NCBI GenBank assembly: GCA_028284905.1
Contig: JANQQU010000028.1
Location: forward strand, 79,061-143,060
Length of the DNA stretch: 64,000 bases
Reading direction: 5' to 3'
Origin: Calditrichia bacterium
Lineage (GTDB): Bacteria; Calditrichota; Calditrichia; RBG-13-44-9; J075
A program made the position numbers and the translations under genes. This document shows positions 42,876-52,398 of this stretch, piece by piece. The notes under the pieces were generated by a model, which was not told the origin of the DNA, searched no databases, and saw only the letters and a list, made by a program, of their open reading frames with translations. Within the stretch, counting starts at the first letter, position 1. Every line of letters starts with the position of its first letter.

Positions 42876-44086
42876 TGATATCACTAAAAGAATTACGGGA
42901 TTTACCCGCCGGGTATTACTTGCTGGGAATTTTCGCCGGAGTTTCGACCATTGTGAGTGCAATCGCAGCACTTTCTACTTCTCAGGATTTTACATCAATC
43001 ATCTGGATTCCCCTGAAAGCAATGTTGCAGGGAGAAAATATATTTGACATGGCGATTCGGGAGGCGCCGTCTGAAAGTATCCTTGCACTGATGTCCGGCA
43101 AGATGGGGGAATTTGTCGCCCATTATTTACCTTCCAGCCAAATATTCCTTTTCCCATTTGGTTACATGTCCCACAACCTGGCGGTTAAGGTCTGGTTGGT
43201 TGCCAATCTTTTTGCCACCTTTGTTTTCTTTTGGGCGGTTTACCAGGGCGTTAAGGTGAAAATTTCTCTGCGTCATTATATCCTCCTCGCTTTGATTCTT
43301 GTCAGCAGTGGTCCTTTTCGGGCCATGATTGCCAATGGACAAAATTCCATTGTGGCACTGGCTTTTTTAGCGCTGGCAATCCATTTCAATCGCGATAAAC
43401 GGATTTGGCTGAGCGGTATCTGTCTGGCACTCAGCCTGATGAAATATCACCTGGTCCTGCCATTTATTTTCGTTCATTTTTTACTCAACCGTTCGTGGCG
43501 ACCAATAATCATCTGCGGCCTGATTCATCTTGCCGGGCATAGTTGGGTGGCTTACTTAATTGACGCTTCACCCTTTGAGATTATTTCCCAGGTGATTACC
43601 CTGAGTGGTCGATTGGCCGACAGGCATTTTTGGTTTGATATCTGGTCGGTAAACCGCTGGATTGCCAAACATATTGATTTGGTAACCCTGTTGCAATTCC
43701 TGGCGTTGTTTATTTTCCTTTCCGTAACCACCTATCTTGGGTATCTGCGTTGGAAAATACGTGATTATTATGATGAGCTTGCCTGGCTGGGCGTCGCCAG
43801 TGTATTTGTGCTGTTCGGCTGGTATCATCGAATTTACGACGCGGTATGCTTGTTTTATTTAATGATCTGGATGGCAACGTTGAAAGGCTATTTAGCGCAG
43901 CGGTTGCGCATTACTGTCGGGCTCGGGGTTTTATTCTACCTCTTTCCGCTCTTCCGCTACGAATTGCTGAAGGGCTTATTGCCCAATCAGCTGGTCTGGC
44001 TGATTGCCATTCCGTTCTTTTATATGATCCTGTATGATTCACTGCAATTAATCACCCGCAGGACCGAGGAGCTTTACCGGCCCTGA
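42872..44086 (+). CDS. GT-C fold membrane glycosyltransferase (GT87/DUF2029-like)
   Basis: 404 residues with about ten membrane helices. The first periplasmic loop contains DFTSIIWIPLKAMLQGENIF, the spot where GT-C enzymes keep their catalytic acidic residue, and ANGQNSIVALAFLALAIHFN plus SGICLALSLMKYHLVLPFIF are typical of GT87-type polyprenyl-phosphate-sugar transferases. Such enzymes add mannose or arabinose outside the inner membrane using a lipid-linked donor. Start ATGATG overlaps the sulfotransferase stop. The 3' end overlaps the convergent gene by 39 bp. Family from hydropathy and a few motifs; donor not known. Confidence 0.77.
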   Translation: MMISLKELRDLPAGYYLLGIFAGVSTIVSAIAALSTSQDFTSIIWIPLKAMLQGENIFDMAIREAPSESILALMSGKMGEFVAHYLPSSQIFLFPFGYMSHNLAVKVWLVANLFATFVFFWAVYQGVKVKISLRHYILLALILVSSGPFRAMIANGQNSIVALAFLALAIHFNRDKRIWLSGICLALSLMKYHLVLPFIFVHFLLNRSWRPIIICGLIHLAGHSWVAYLIDASPFEIISQVITLSGRLADRHFWFDIWSVNRWIAKHIDLVTLLQFLALFIFLSVTTYLGYLRWKIRDYYDELAWLGVASVFVLFGWYHRIYDAVCLFYLMIWMATLKGYLAQRLRITVGLGVLFYLFPLFRYELLKGLLPNQLVWLIAIPFFYMILYDSLQLITRRTEELYRP

Positions 44087-45994
44087 CGACCAAAACAGCT
44101 CAACCCTTTTCCCCTTAATTTCCAATTCTGTTTCCCGGCGATACAGGGAGACAATCACTTCCGGAAGAAAGTCCCTGTGTGGTGCCTGCAGGGACTTTTT
44201 CTGTGAATCATTCTTTACCGCCACATGCCGCAAGCGAAACTCCTCCCCAATACTTTCCTCCAAATATTTCCATAGCGGATACTCACCAGCATTGCCAATC
44301 ATATAAAGGCCAATCTCTTTAAATTGATTGTTTTTAATGAATTCTGAAGCCGCTTCGTAATGTGGCCGCAGGTCCGGCATATTGCATAAATATTGCTCGA
44401 TGCGCGGTGTCGTCAAAATGCTATATTTCCCTGAAAGTGGACGAATGGTATTACTGAATACCCAGGGCAGGGAAGCGAAGAGCAGAAACAGTACAGACAC
44501 ATTAGCGAGGCCTTTCCGGCGCAGTTGTCCCAAAACGACCCCGGCAAGGGGAGAAAATAGAACAAACATCGGTAGATGAAGCCGTGGATGCCAGGGTTGC
44601 CAGCGGAACATCAAGCAGAAAAAGAGGAACTGACAAACGATGATTAACCAAAATTGAAAAAGCAGGGGAGCGGAATGGCGCCGGCGAATTATTACCAGGG
44701 AGATTCCCAAAATTGACAGTAAATGCAGGAAGTTACCAGCATGGTCTTCATGCCGTAGGGACAGCCAAAGATCTTCTGCCCAATAACTGCTTTCGTAGGG
44801 CAAAACGCTGGGAATCGCAAAATGAGTATTATCATAGGTAATCGCCGGATGATTGACGGAAATTCCCATCCACTCATGGATTTGTAGAACAGCATTTTCC
44901 TGCAGCTTGTTTATCGTTGGAAAAGGCGTAGCACCATGAAGGGCAAGATTTCGGAGAACATTGGACACTAATAACCGGGGGCCGTAATCCCGATTCGGAT
45001 AGCGCTGAATTTTTCCCAGGGGGAAGCCATTATAATCTATATTGCGAAGATATGCACCGCTATTTAGAGAGAGCACAATCAAAATGCCGAAAAGTAAAGG
45101 GCGTCGAACTTGCCATTTCTGCCTTCGATATTCGGCGATAAACAACCAGAGCAACAATGGTGCGACAGCCAGGTAAGCGGTTCCTTTGGTTAACAGGGCC
45201 AATCCGCTGGAGGCGGCTATAAAAATCAATCCTTTTTTAGTCAGTTCTGTCTTCAGGGCGAGGATGATGAAATAAGTCAGACAAACTAACCAGAATGCAG
45301 TAACAAAGTCGTTTTGTGTACTGGTCGATTGCAGAATGCCCATCGGAATAGTTAAAGAAAAGGCGGCAGCATAAATTTGCCCGCGATAGCCTACGCCAAG
45401 CAGGCGGGCAATTAGTGACACACCAAGGGCCGAACCGACCATACTAAACCATTGAACCAGATTAGCGAAGCGATCACTGTTACTTAGTAATTGAAAATGG
45501 GAAATGGCAAATTCTGCCCAGGGACCGAGAAACAATTGCCGGGTATTATGGGTAGGATAATTGGCCACGGAATGATTTTGAAGCCAATGCATCACCCTGG
45601 GAAGGTGGTAAGTCATGGAATCCCAGGTGTTAGGTGCGGCAATCCAGGCAATCAGGCCACTTATCATAACGATGCCTGACAAAAATGCAAGAACGAACTT
45701 CTCAAAAACAGTAAATGGAATTTTATTCCTCATCACCGGATTCTGTCCGCTGACCTTCCTTAGCCAAAATACCAAGGCACCCAAAAAAGCTGCACTCCAA
45801 AAAATTTGCAGAAAAGTGTCATTAAAAATCCGAAACAAACTGAGCGTCTCAGTAGAAATTACTACCAAAACACCCCATGCGACCGCCGCCTGTAAAAAGA
45901 CTTCCCGCCGGCTTGCAATTTGGGGAGATAGGGAGGAGTGAGAGAAACCGCGGAAAAGCAGATAAAAAACCGCGAGCGGTAAAAGTATTGTCAT
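44048..45994 (-). CDS. GT39-like membrane glycosyltransferase (ArnT/PMT type)
   Basis: 648 residues with about 12 helices, the only minus-strand gene in the island. The large first periplasmic loop carries WIAAPNTWDSMTYHLPRVMH, with the acidic residue and His of PMT/ArnT-type enzymes, followed by YPTHNTRQLFLGPWAEFAIS. The C-terminal 130 residues are a soluble periplasmic domain (HYEAASEFIKNNQFKEIGLY). Such enzymes move a sugar from polyprenyl-phosphate to lipid A, proteins or glycans on the outer side of the inner membrane. The opposite orientation and the 39-bp tail overlap with the GT87-like gene suggest separate control. Substrate unknown. Confidence 0.82.
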   Translation of the reverse strand: MTILLPLAVFYLLFRGFSHSSLSPQIASRREVFLQAAVAWGVLVVISTETLSLFRIFNDTFLQIFWSAAFLGALVFWLRKVSGQNPVMRNKIPFTVFEKFVLAFLSGIVMISGLIAWIAAPNTWDSMTYHLPRVMHWLQNHSVANYPTHNTRQLFLGPWAEFAISHFQLLSNSDRFANLVQWFSMVGSALGVSLIARLLGVGYRGQIYAAAFSLTIPMGILQSTSTQNDFVTAFWLVCLTYFIILALKTELTKKGLIFIAASSGLALLTKGTAYLAVAPLLLWLFIAEYRRQKWQVRRPLLFGILIVLSLNSGAYLRNIDYNGFPLGKIQRYPNRDYGPRLLVSNVLRNLALHGATPFPTINKLQENAVLQIHEWMGISVNHPAITYDNTHFAIPSVLPYESSYWAEDLWLSLRHEDHAGNFLHLLSILGISLVIIRRRHSAPLLFQFWLIIVCQFLFFCLMFRWQPWHPRLHLPMFVLFSPLAGVVLGQLRRKGLANVSVLFLLFASLPWVFSNTIRPLSGKYSILTTPRIEQYLCNMPDLRPHYEAASEFIKNNQFKEIGLYMIGNAGEYPLWKYLEESIGEEFRLRHVAVKNDSQKKSLQAPHRDFLPEVIVSLYRRETELEIKGKRVELFWSSGPVKLLGPAGD

Positions 45995-46197
45995 GAAAAT
46001 CTTTCTTACAATCGGAATTGTGATGTAAACAGTACTGCAGTCAGCGGAAATTGGTTAATTATTTTTGACTGTGGCTATGCAGACGCAATTCGTCCACATA
46101 GAAATGCCTCGCTCAAAAATACATTTTAGATGGCCAGAGTTTCGCCGGAAGATCACAAAATCATCGCTTCATTCTAAAATAACTTACAGGAAATGAT

Positions 46198-47334
46198 ATG
46201 CCCCGGAACATGGTTTGGCGAGCGACGTCAGCTCAGGAACAGCTTTTAAAAGCTGCATTGTTTCGTGGAGAAACAGCCATTCAAGCCTGGGAAAACTGGC
46301 AGGAAAATGCAGACTTAAAATCTCTGGATGAGGGTAGTGCTCGCCTGCTGCCTTTGCTTTATAAGAACCTATCACGGCAAGGTGTTCAACATGCCTTAAT
46401 GACAGAATTTAAGCAATTGTATGATCGCACCTGGATGAAAAATCAATACGCGGTGTATCAACTGGCAAATTTGTTGAAAGCTTTCCAGAGCGCCGGTATC
46501 GAAGCGTTGCTACTAAAAGGGATGGCATTAACTTTATTCTACTATCAGGATTTTGGCGTTCGTTCGATGAATGACTATGATTTGGTGGTAAAAGCAAATC
46601 AGGTTCCGGAAGCCCTTCAGATTTTGAATGAACAGGGATGGGAGGCTGAAGATGAAAATCCCCTGCAAAAAATGTCTGTGGTTCACGCCAGTGCATTCCG
46701 AAATGCAAAGGGGCAACATCTTGATCTCCATTGGCATATTATGCATGAATGCTGCACACCTTCAGCGAATGATCTTTTTTGGCAAAACGCTATCCGAAAA
46801 GAAATTCGGGGAGTGCCGGTATGGATTTTAAACCCGGCCCATCAGTTGTTGCATGTCTGCGTCCATGGTGCGAAATGGGATGCTATTCCCCCGATACGCT
46901 GGGTGGCAGATGCCATGGCGGTGTTGCAGGTGGCTGACAATGAGCTGAGTTGGAAACAATTGCTGGCTGTTGCAGCGGAATTTCGTCTGGCTTATCCCTT
47001 AAGAGAAACCCTGCGGTATCTTTCCGGCACATTCAATGTGCCTGTTCCTGCGGAAGCGCTTGATCAGCTTGATAGCATGCCTGCTTCTGGTACTGAAAAA
47101 TTCGAGTTTCGCTACCGTAATGAGAATTATCATCAAAAATTGTTTGGTTATTTGCCTGTCATGTGGTTCGACCATCTTCGTCGATCTGTCGGGCAGAATT
47201 TAATTGTAAAAAGCCTTGGTTTCATAAAATATATCCGGGAGTATTGGGGGCTTAAGAGCGTCTGGCAAATGCCGCTGAAGGGGCTGGAAATGAGTCGCCG
47301 ACGATTTCGAAAGTTATTATTCTCCCGAAACTAA
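46198..47334 (+). CDS. NTP_transf_5 family nucleotidyltransferase, second copy
   Basis: 378 residues, AGGAA upstream of the ATG. Same family as 40263-41456: helical cap with ARLLPLLYKNLSRQGVQH, then LLLKGMALTLFYYQDFGVRS and MNDYDLVVKANQ with D126-x-D128 as metal pair, and HVCVHGAKWDAIPPIRWVAD in the second half. Here the motif is DYD in place of DVD. It starts a short group (nucleotidyltransferase, SGNH, MBOAT) that mirrors gene types already present upstream in the island. Substrate unknown. Confidence 0.82.
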   Translation: MPRNMVWRATSAQEQLLKAALFRGETAIQAWENWQENADLKSLDEGSARLLPLLYKNLSRQGVQHALMTEFKQLYDRTWMKNQYAVYQLANLLKAFQSAGIEALLLKGMALTLFYYQDFGVRSMNDYDLVVKANQVPEALQILNEQGWEAEDENPLQKMSVVHASAFRNAKGQHLDLHWHIMHECCTPSANDLFWQNAIRKEIRGVPVWILNPAHQLLHVCVHGAKWDAIPPIRWVADAMAVLQVADNELSWKQLLAVAAEFRLAYPLRETLRYLSGTFNVPVPAEALDQLDSMPASGTEKFEFRYRNENYHQKLFGYLPVMWFDHLRRSVGQNLIVKSLGFIKYIREYWGLKSVWQMPLKGLEMSRRRFRKLLFSRN

Positions 47335-47353
47335 TTATTCCCAAAAAACACCT

Positions 47354-48421
47354 ATGCAAAAATTTGCCTTAAAATTATCGCTATATCTTACCGGTTTAAT
47401 TCTACTCTTGTTTTTTTTCCGGGCATTTGTATTTCCCTATCCGGACAAGGTCATTAGTCGAAAATTTTCGATGTTGTCTTTGGAAAAGCAACACATTAAC
47501 ACTCTTTTTTTTGGGCCGAGCACAATAGAAATGCATTATGATCCCCTGCTCTATGATAGCTTGTTAAGTGCGGAGGGGAAATCATCCACGTCATTTAATT
47601 TTGGTATCTCAGCCATGGTAACGCCGGAAAACCAATATGTTTTAGAAAAAATACTTTCCCTCGATTTACCTCGCTTAAAGTTTTTGCTTCTCGAGGTTAA
47701 TGGCCTTAGAACGGTGGACGTCGAAGCGCTTAAAGAAACTGAGACCGTCCGGGAGATTGAGATGACAGATGTAAAGCGAGCGCTTCAGCGCGCGCGATTG
47801 TTGAATTTACATTTTGAATCAACAGCAGATCGTTGGGAAGCTGTTAAAACGATATTGAGTAGCATGATTACTCGCTTCTCCGGCTATGGAGCCATTGATA
47901 ATTATGTTTATGTTTCCCTGGCAAATCAAAGAAGTCGAAAAAATAATTTCAGGATTGAAAACGGTTATATGGTGAGAGGGTTTAAATACTATGAAGTTAA
48001 TCCTGACTCCGTTCCGCGGTATAAAAAACTGCAGAAGTATTTTACTCAACCGGCTAGTCAGAAAGCATACTTACAGCAGATAAAAGAGCTGGATTTGCAA
48101 CGAGAACAAGCAGCAATAACACCAGTTGATAAATCCATTGCCGATATCTATGAAGAGATGATCCGGCAGTGTAATAGCAAAGGCATCCGGGTCATTTTGA
48201 TCGTATCCTCGGTCGCGAACGGAAAAGTAAGTGGATTAGTGAAGGAGCTTCAGCAACGAAAATTAAGTGTTGATATTATTGACTTTATGTCGCCTGAAAA
48301 ATATCCGGAATTTTATGATGTCCGCAACCGGGCTGATGGTAATCATCTTTCCTATCCGGCTGCTGAATTAGCTACCCGGGAATTGGCAAAAGAAGTATTG
48401 AAAATTCTAAACCGGGATTAG
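47354..48421 (+). CDS. SGNH-fold partner of the second MBOAT acyltransferase
   Basis: 355 residues. One N-terminal helix (about 8-25) and an extracytoplasmic domain. SGNH features: LFFGPSTIEMHYDP with S56 as likely nucleophile, and the C-terminal NRADGNHLSYPAAELA with D328 and H331 as the DxxH pair. It has little general similarity to the first SGNH partner at 27592-28797, though the layout is the same. The MBOAT gene follows after 106 bp, in reverse order compared with the first pair. Expected to place acyl groups on a surface glycan. Confidence 0.78.
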   Translation: MQKFALKLSLYLTGLILLLFFFRAFVFPYPDKVISRKFSMLSLEKQHINTLFFGPSTIEMHYDPLLYDSLLSAEGKSSTSFNFGISAMVTPENQYVLEKILSLDLPRLKFLLLEVNGLRTVDVEALKETETVREIEMTDVKRALQRARLLNLHFESTADRWEAVKTILSSMITRFSGYGAIDNYVYVSLANQRSRKNNFRIENGYMVRGFKYYEVNPDSVPRYKKLQKYFTQPASQKAYLQQIKELDLQREQAAITPVDKSIADIYEEMIRQCNSKGIRVILIVSSVANGKVSGLVKELQQRKLSVDIIDFMSPEKYPEFYDVRNRADGNHLSYPAAELATRELAKEVLKILNRD

Positions 48422-48527
48422 AAATAGAGAAATATCCCGAATTCTTTCGGCTGTTATTATACATTTTTCCTGTTCACTTGTCGAGTTAAACAATCTTTTG
48501 AAATTAAATATTCACTGAAAAACCGAT

Positions 48528-49979
48528 ATGCTCTTTAATTCCCTTCATTTTCTAATCTTTTTCCCAATCGTTATTGGATTATATTTTAGCCTGCCTTATC
48601 GCTATCGTTGGGGATTTCTGCTGGCGGCCAGCTATTATTTTTATGCTTGCTGGGAAGTTTCATATCTGCTGCTGATAATATTCAGCACCATTGTAGATTA
48701 TTGGGCAGCGTTGCAAATGGGGAAAAAAGACAGCAGAAAGAAACGGCGCCCCTTTCTGGTTTTAAGCTTGGGAGCGAATCTCGGGCTGTTGCTTTTCTTT
48801 AAGTACTTTAATTTCTTTAATGATTCCCTCCGTTTTGTTTTTCAGGAATTCAATTTGTTCTACGATGTGCCTGCTCTGGATCTTTTATTGCCGGTAGGTA
48901 TTTCTTTTTACACTTTCCAAACTCTGGCATATACCATAGATGTCTACCGCGGTATTCAACATCCGGAGAAGCATATAGGGAAATTTGCCCTTTATGTCAG
49001 TTTCTTCCCGCAATTGGTCGCCGGGCCGATCGAACGTTCTACCCGAATGCTGCCGCAGTACCGGAAAAATTATGATTTTGATTACGATCGGGTCGTCGAT
49101 GGCCTGAAACAAATGGCCTGGGGCTTTTTTAAAAAGCTGGTTATTGCAGACCGCCTCGATGTTTATGTCAGCGAAGTATACAGTCATCCGGATATAACAT
49201 TCGGCTGGCCGGTAATTATCGCTGCCTATATGTTTACAATACAGGTTTATTGTGATTTTTCTGCTTATTCTGATATTGGTATTGGTGCAGCAAGAGTAAT
49301 GGGATACGATTTAATGCGAAATTTCCGACAGCCTTTTTTCGGCAAGTCCATGGCGGAGTTCTGGCAGCGCTGGCACATTTCGCTGACGACCTGGTTCAAA
49401 GATTATCTGTATATTCCTTTGGGAGGGAACCGGGTAAGTAAGAAGCGTTGGATTTCCAATCTTTTCATTGTCTTTCTGGTTAGCGGTTTATGGCATGGTG
49501 CGGCCTGGACGTTTGTTATCTTTGGATTTTTGCATGGTATGTATTTGTCCATTGGCGCGCTAACGATGACTTTTCGCAATAAACTCTGGCAACAATTGAT
49601 TGATCGGACACATCCAAAACTTGCCATTCTGCGGGATGGCGTAAAATTGTTTGGCACCTTTCATTTATTCATGGTGTCACTTTTTATTTTCCGCGCACCG
49701 TCGCTGGATGTGACCATCACCCTCCTGAAAAACGCTTTAATTTTCAGACCAAATACCGATTTAATTATCGGGTTTACCGAACTTGATATGCTCATTGCCA
49801 TCTTAGCCACATGTTTTCTTTTCTATGGCGATTGGGTTGAGGAATGTAAGGGAAGTATGCGGAAAGCATTAACTGAACGCTCCACAGCTGTTCGCTGGGT
49901 ATTCTATTTTGCAATGGGGCTAACCATCGTTTTGACCGGCCATTTTTCTGAACGGGAATTTATTTATTTTCAATTTTAG
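48528..49979 (+). CDS. MBOAT-family membrane O-acyltransferase, second copy
   Basis: 483 residues (MLFNSLHFLIFFPIVIGLYF), clearly homologous to 26145-27590 along its whole length, with about half the aligned residues identical by eye. Landmarks: FPQLVAGPIERSTRMLPQ, FWQRWHISLTTWFKDYLYIP, and SGLWHGAAWTFVIFGFLHGM with both conserved His. About ten helices, inner membrane. With the SGNH protein before it, it should acylate a surface glycan. It is the last gene of the island; a strong bidirectional terminator lies 280 bp downstream. Confidence 0.93.
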   Translation: MLFNSLHFLIFFPIVIGLYFSLPYRYRWGFLLAASYYFYACWEVSYLLLIIFSTIVDYWAALQMGKKDSRKKRRPFLVLSLGANLGLLLFFKYFNFFNDSLRFVFQEFNLFYDVPALDLLLPVGISFYTFQTLAYTIDVYRGIQHPEKHIGKFALYVSFFPQLVAGPIERSTRMLPQYRKNYDFDYDRVVDGLKQMAWGFFKKLVIADRLDVYVSEVYSHPDITFGWPVIIAAYMFTIQVYCDFSAYSDIGIGAARVMGYDLMRNFRQPFFGKSMAEFWQRWHISLTTWFKDYLYIPLGGNRVSKKRWISNLFIVFLVSGLWHGAAWTFVIFGFLHGMYLSIGALTMTFRNKLWQQLIDRTHPKLAILRDGVKLFGTFHLFMVSLFIFRAPSLDVTITLLKNALIFRPNTDLIIGFTELDMLIAILATCFLFYGDWVEECKGSMRKALTERSTAVRWVFYFAMGLTIVLTGHFSEREFIYFQF

Positions 49980-50258
49980 CAATTTTGTATGATATCCGGA
50001 TATGTATCATTTATACTACTGCCAACTAACTCCCTGGGAATTAGCGACTGAAATATTGACGCTACCAGCGAGCTCATTCCAAAAATATAAAAACTACGAA
50101 TAAATTACAGAACACAGGTATTCCTGAAAATTAACGTCAAATAACTATCTAGGGGTTTTGGGGATTGGTGTCCCTTAAAGATTAGCCAAAGAGCACTTGG
50201 AGCAAGTTCCGAAGATAATGCTGGTGCATTAATGTTTTCTTACAGACCTCTCCTCAAC
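49980..50258. other. Intergenic stretch after the glycan island
   Basis: About 280 bp with no recognised gene on either strand and no clear repeat. It may be a remnant or untranslated 3' region between the last MBOAT gene and the shared terminator. Confidence 0.5.
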
Positions 50259-50315
50259 AAAAAAACCTGACTGACAGCGTACCACCAGAGCGCTTCAGTC
50301 AGGTTTTTGTTTTTA
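50259..50315. terminator. Bidirectional intrinsic terminator
   Basis: Stem CCTGACTGA (50266-50274) pairs with TCAGTCAGG (50295-50303). An A-run precedes it (50259-50265) and a T-run follows (50304-50314), so it can stop transcription from the glycan island on the plus strand and from the symporter gene on the minus strand. Confidence 0.88.
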
Positions 50316-50329
50316 ACCAATATTTGGTT

Positions 50330-51967
50330 TTACCAGAACAGTGTGTAAATCACAACCAGCAGAATGAGAACGGCATAGGCACTGACATTAAATACATTGT
50401 CCGTCTCGAACATCTTGGCTGTCAGGGAAATGCCCTTGGGGTCATCATCATGCTCGGCGGTATTCAGCGTAACGCCGACAATAATAACCATGGTAATGAT
50501 CATGGTATAGAACATTTGATCGAGGAAGGGCAGATCGACAATCGATGCTTTTAATAGCCAGGCAACGATAATAGAAGCGAGCACGCCAATGATTGCAGCC
50601 TGGTTGGTTGTTTTCTTCCAGAATAATCCCATCAGAAATACTGCCAATATACCGGGGCTTACCAGACCGGTGTATTCCTGAATATACTGAAACATTTGCG
50701 GGAAATTCTCCATTACCGGTGCGATAAATACGGCAATAACCAATGCGACAGCAGCAGTAATCCGGCCAACGGTTACCAATTGCCCTTCCGATGCTTTCGG
50801 AGCAAAATAAGGCTTGTAGATATCCATCGTGAAAATTGTGGAGGTCGAATTAAGCATGGATGCGAGAGAAGAGACGATTGCCGCGGTCAATGCAGCTAAC
50901 ACTAGCCCCTTCAAACCCACTGGAACAAAGACGCTGATCAGCCAGGGATAGGCTTTGTCATAATTAATGCCACCATCTGCCTTGGTAAAAGCATCCTGCA
51001 CACCAGCGATTGCAGCGGTGCCTTCCGGCTGCGCATACATCACATAAGCAACGATACCGGGAATAACCACGATTAAGGGAATAATCATTTTTAGAAAAGC
51101 GGCGAAAGCGATACCGCGCTGCGCCTCTTTCAGGGATTTGGCCGCTAATGTGCGCTGAATGATATACTGATTAAATCCCCAGTAATAAAGATTGGCAACC
51201 CACATACCACCGATTAAAACGGCGATACCGGGCAGGTTATAAAACTCCGGATTATCCTTGGTGAGAATCATTTGAAATTTGTCACCGGCCTGATTGTAGA
51301 TGTGGGCCAATCCGTTAAAAACACCACCTTCCGGGGTAACGTGATCCAGGGCGATGATGGAGGTGATCAAGCCACCGATGATTAGCAAGGCAACTTGTAA
51401 AACATCCGTCCAGGCGACAGCAGAAAGACCGCCGTAAAGCGAATATGCTGCAGCAATAAAAGCAATTCCGAGGATCGCATATAAAATCATACCTCCATCG
51501 CCGGTGCCAATAATAGTGTCAATTGCCTTGCCACCAAGGAAGAGGACCGAAGTCAGATTGACAAAAATGAATAGCGCCACCCAGAATACTGCCAGAATCG
51601 TCTTCAGATTGGTACTGAAGCGTTGCTCAATAAATTCCGGAATGGTATAAAGTTCCTTCTCAATGAAGATCGGCAGGAAAAACTTTCCCACGATAATCAG
51701 GGTGATCGCTGCCATCCATTCGTAGGTAGCAATAGCAAGGCCGATTGCAAAACCTGAACCGGACATGCCAATAAACTGTTCCGCGGAAATATTCGCCGCG
51801 ATCAGCGAGGCCCCGATTGCCCACCAGGGGAGCGCCTTACTGGCAAGGAAATAATCCTTCGAATCTTTTTCATGGCCCTTCTTATCCCGGGATACCCACA
51901 GCCCAAGGGAAATGATCACTAGGATATAGGCAAAAAAGACTGCATAATCAATTGTTGAAAATTCCAT
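50330..51967 (-). CDS. Sodium/sugar symporter (SSS family, vSGLT-like)
   Basis: 545 residues, about 14 helices, AGGAG before the ATG. It matches the Vibrio Na+/galactose transporter vSGLT closely in the substrate region: GLWVSRDKKG, then LPWWAIGASLIAANISAEQF (with the N and Q of the sugar site), YEWMAAITLIIVGKFFLPIF (with the Glu of the sugar site) and SSLASMLNSTSTIFTMDIYK (sodium site). It imports a sugar with sodium across the inner membrane. Galactose or glucose are possible; the nearby GH1 and LacI genes suggest a glucoside product. It ends at the shared terminator. Confidence 0.93.
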   Translation of the reverse strand: MEFSTIDYAVFFAYILVIISLGLWVSRDKKGHEKDSKDYFLASKALPWWAIGASLIAANISAEQFIGMSGSGFAIGLAIATYEWMAAITLIIVGKFFLPIFIEKELYTIPEFIEQRFSTNLKTILAVFWVALFIFVNLTSVLFLGGKAIDTIIGTGDGGMILYAILGIAFIAAAYSLYGGLSAVAWTDVLQVALLIIGGLITSIIALDHVTPEGGVFNGLAHIYNQAGDKFQMILTKDNPEFYNLPGIAVLIGGMWVANLYYWGFNQYIIQRTLAAKSLKEAQRGIAFAAFLKMIIPLIVVIPGIVAYVMYAQPEGTAAIAGVQDAFTKADGGINYDKAYPWLISVFVPVGLKGLVLAALTAAIVSSLASMLNSTSTIFTMDIYKPYFAPKASEGQLVTVGRITAAVALVIAVFIAPVMENFPQMFQYIQEYTGLVSPGILAVFLMGLFWKKTTNQAAIIGVLASIIVAWLLKASIVDLPFLDQMFYTMIITMVIIVGVTLNTAEHDDDPKGISLTAKMFETDNVFNVSAYAVLILLVVIYTLFW

Positions 51968-52159
51968 CTACTTCTCCTGTGCATAGCATGTAACTTATAT
52001 TGTAATTCCTCTGCATTTTCATATTCTGGCGTATTCTGGATTCACAGATAATCCGTTGCTAAAACTCCCCTCGTTGCTTTCCCTTAAGAGGAAGTTCAGA
52101 GATTATCGAAAGATTGGGAATTATTCAAATCTTTTTCTGAGGAAATTAACCATCCGCTT

Positions 52160-52351
52160 TTAGCTCTCCTTACGAAATAGCCAGAAGCCACCGCCCAATA
52201 AAACTATTCCCAATACCAGGTAATAAAGAAATTTCTCCGCTGGCTCGGTAAAGGGGAGAGATATAAGATTAAATGCACCAATCAGCATTAGAAAAACGCC
52301 GCCGATTTTATAAATTTTGCTATTGCCTGATGAATCTTTCTGTTCACTCAT
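52160..52351 (-). CDS. Small two-helix membrane protein
   Basis: 63 residues, strong GAGGAGAAG before the ATG. Polar N-terminus (about 1-14), helix 1 (KIGGVFLMLIGAFNLISL), a short loop, and helix 2 (FLYYLVLGIVLLGGGFWLF) with a basic end. No family recognised. It lies between the PD40 protein gene and the symporter gene on the same strand, with gaps of 47 and 192 bp, so it may be co-transcribed with the former. Confidence 0.68.
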   Translation of the reverse strand: MSEQKDSSGNSKIYKIGGVFLMLIGAFNLISLPFTEPAEKFLYYLVLGIVLLGGGFWLFRKES

Positions 52352-52398
52352 AACTTCTCCTCAAAGATTAGATTGTAAAAATTATACCACCGGATTTA

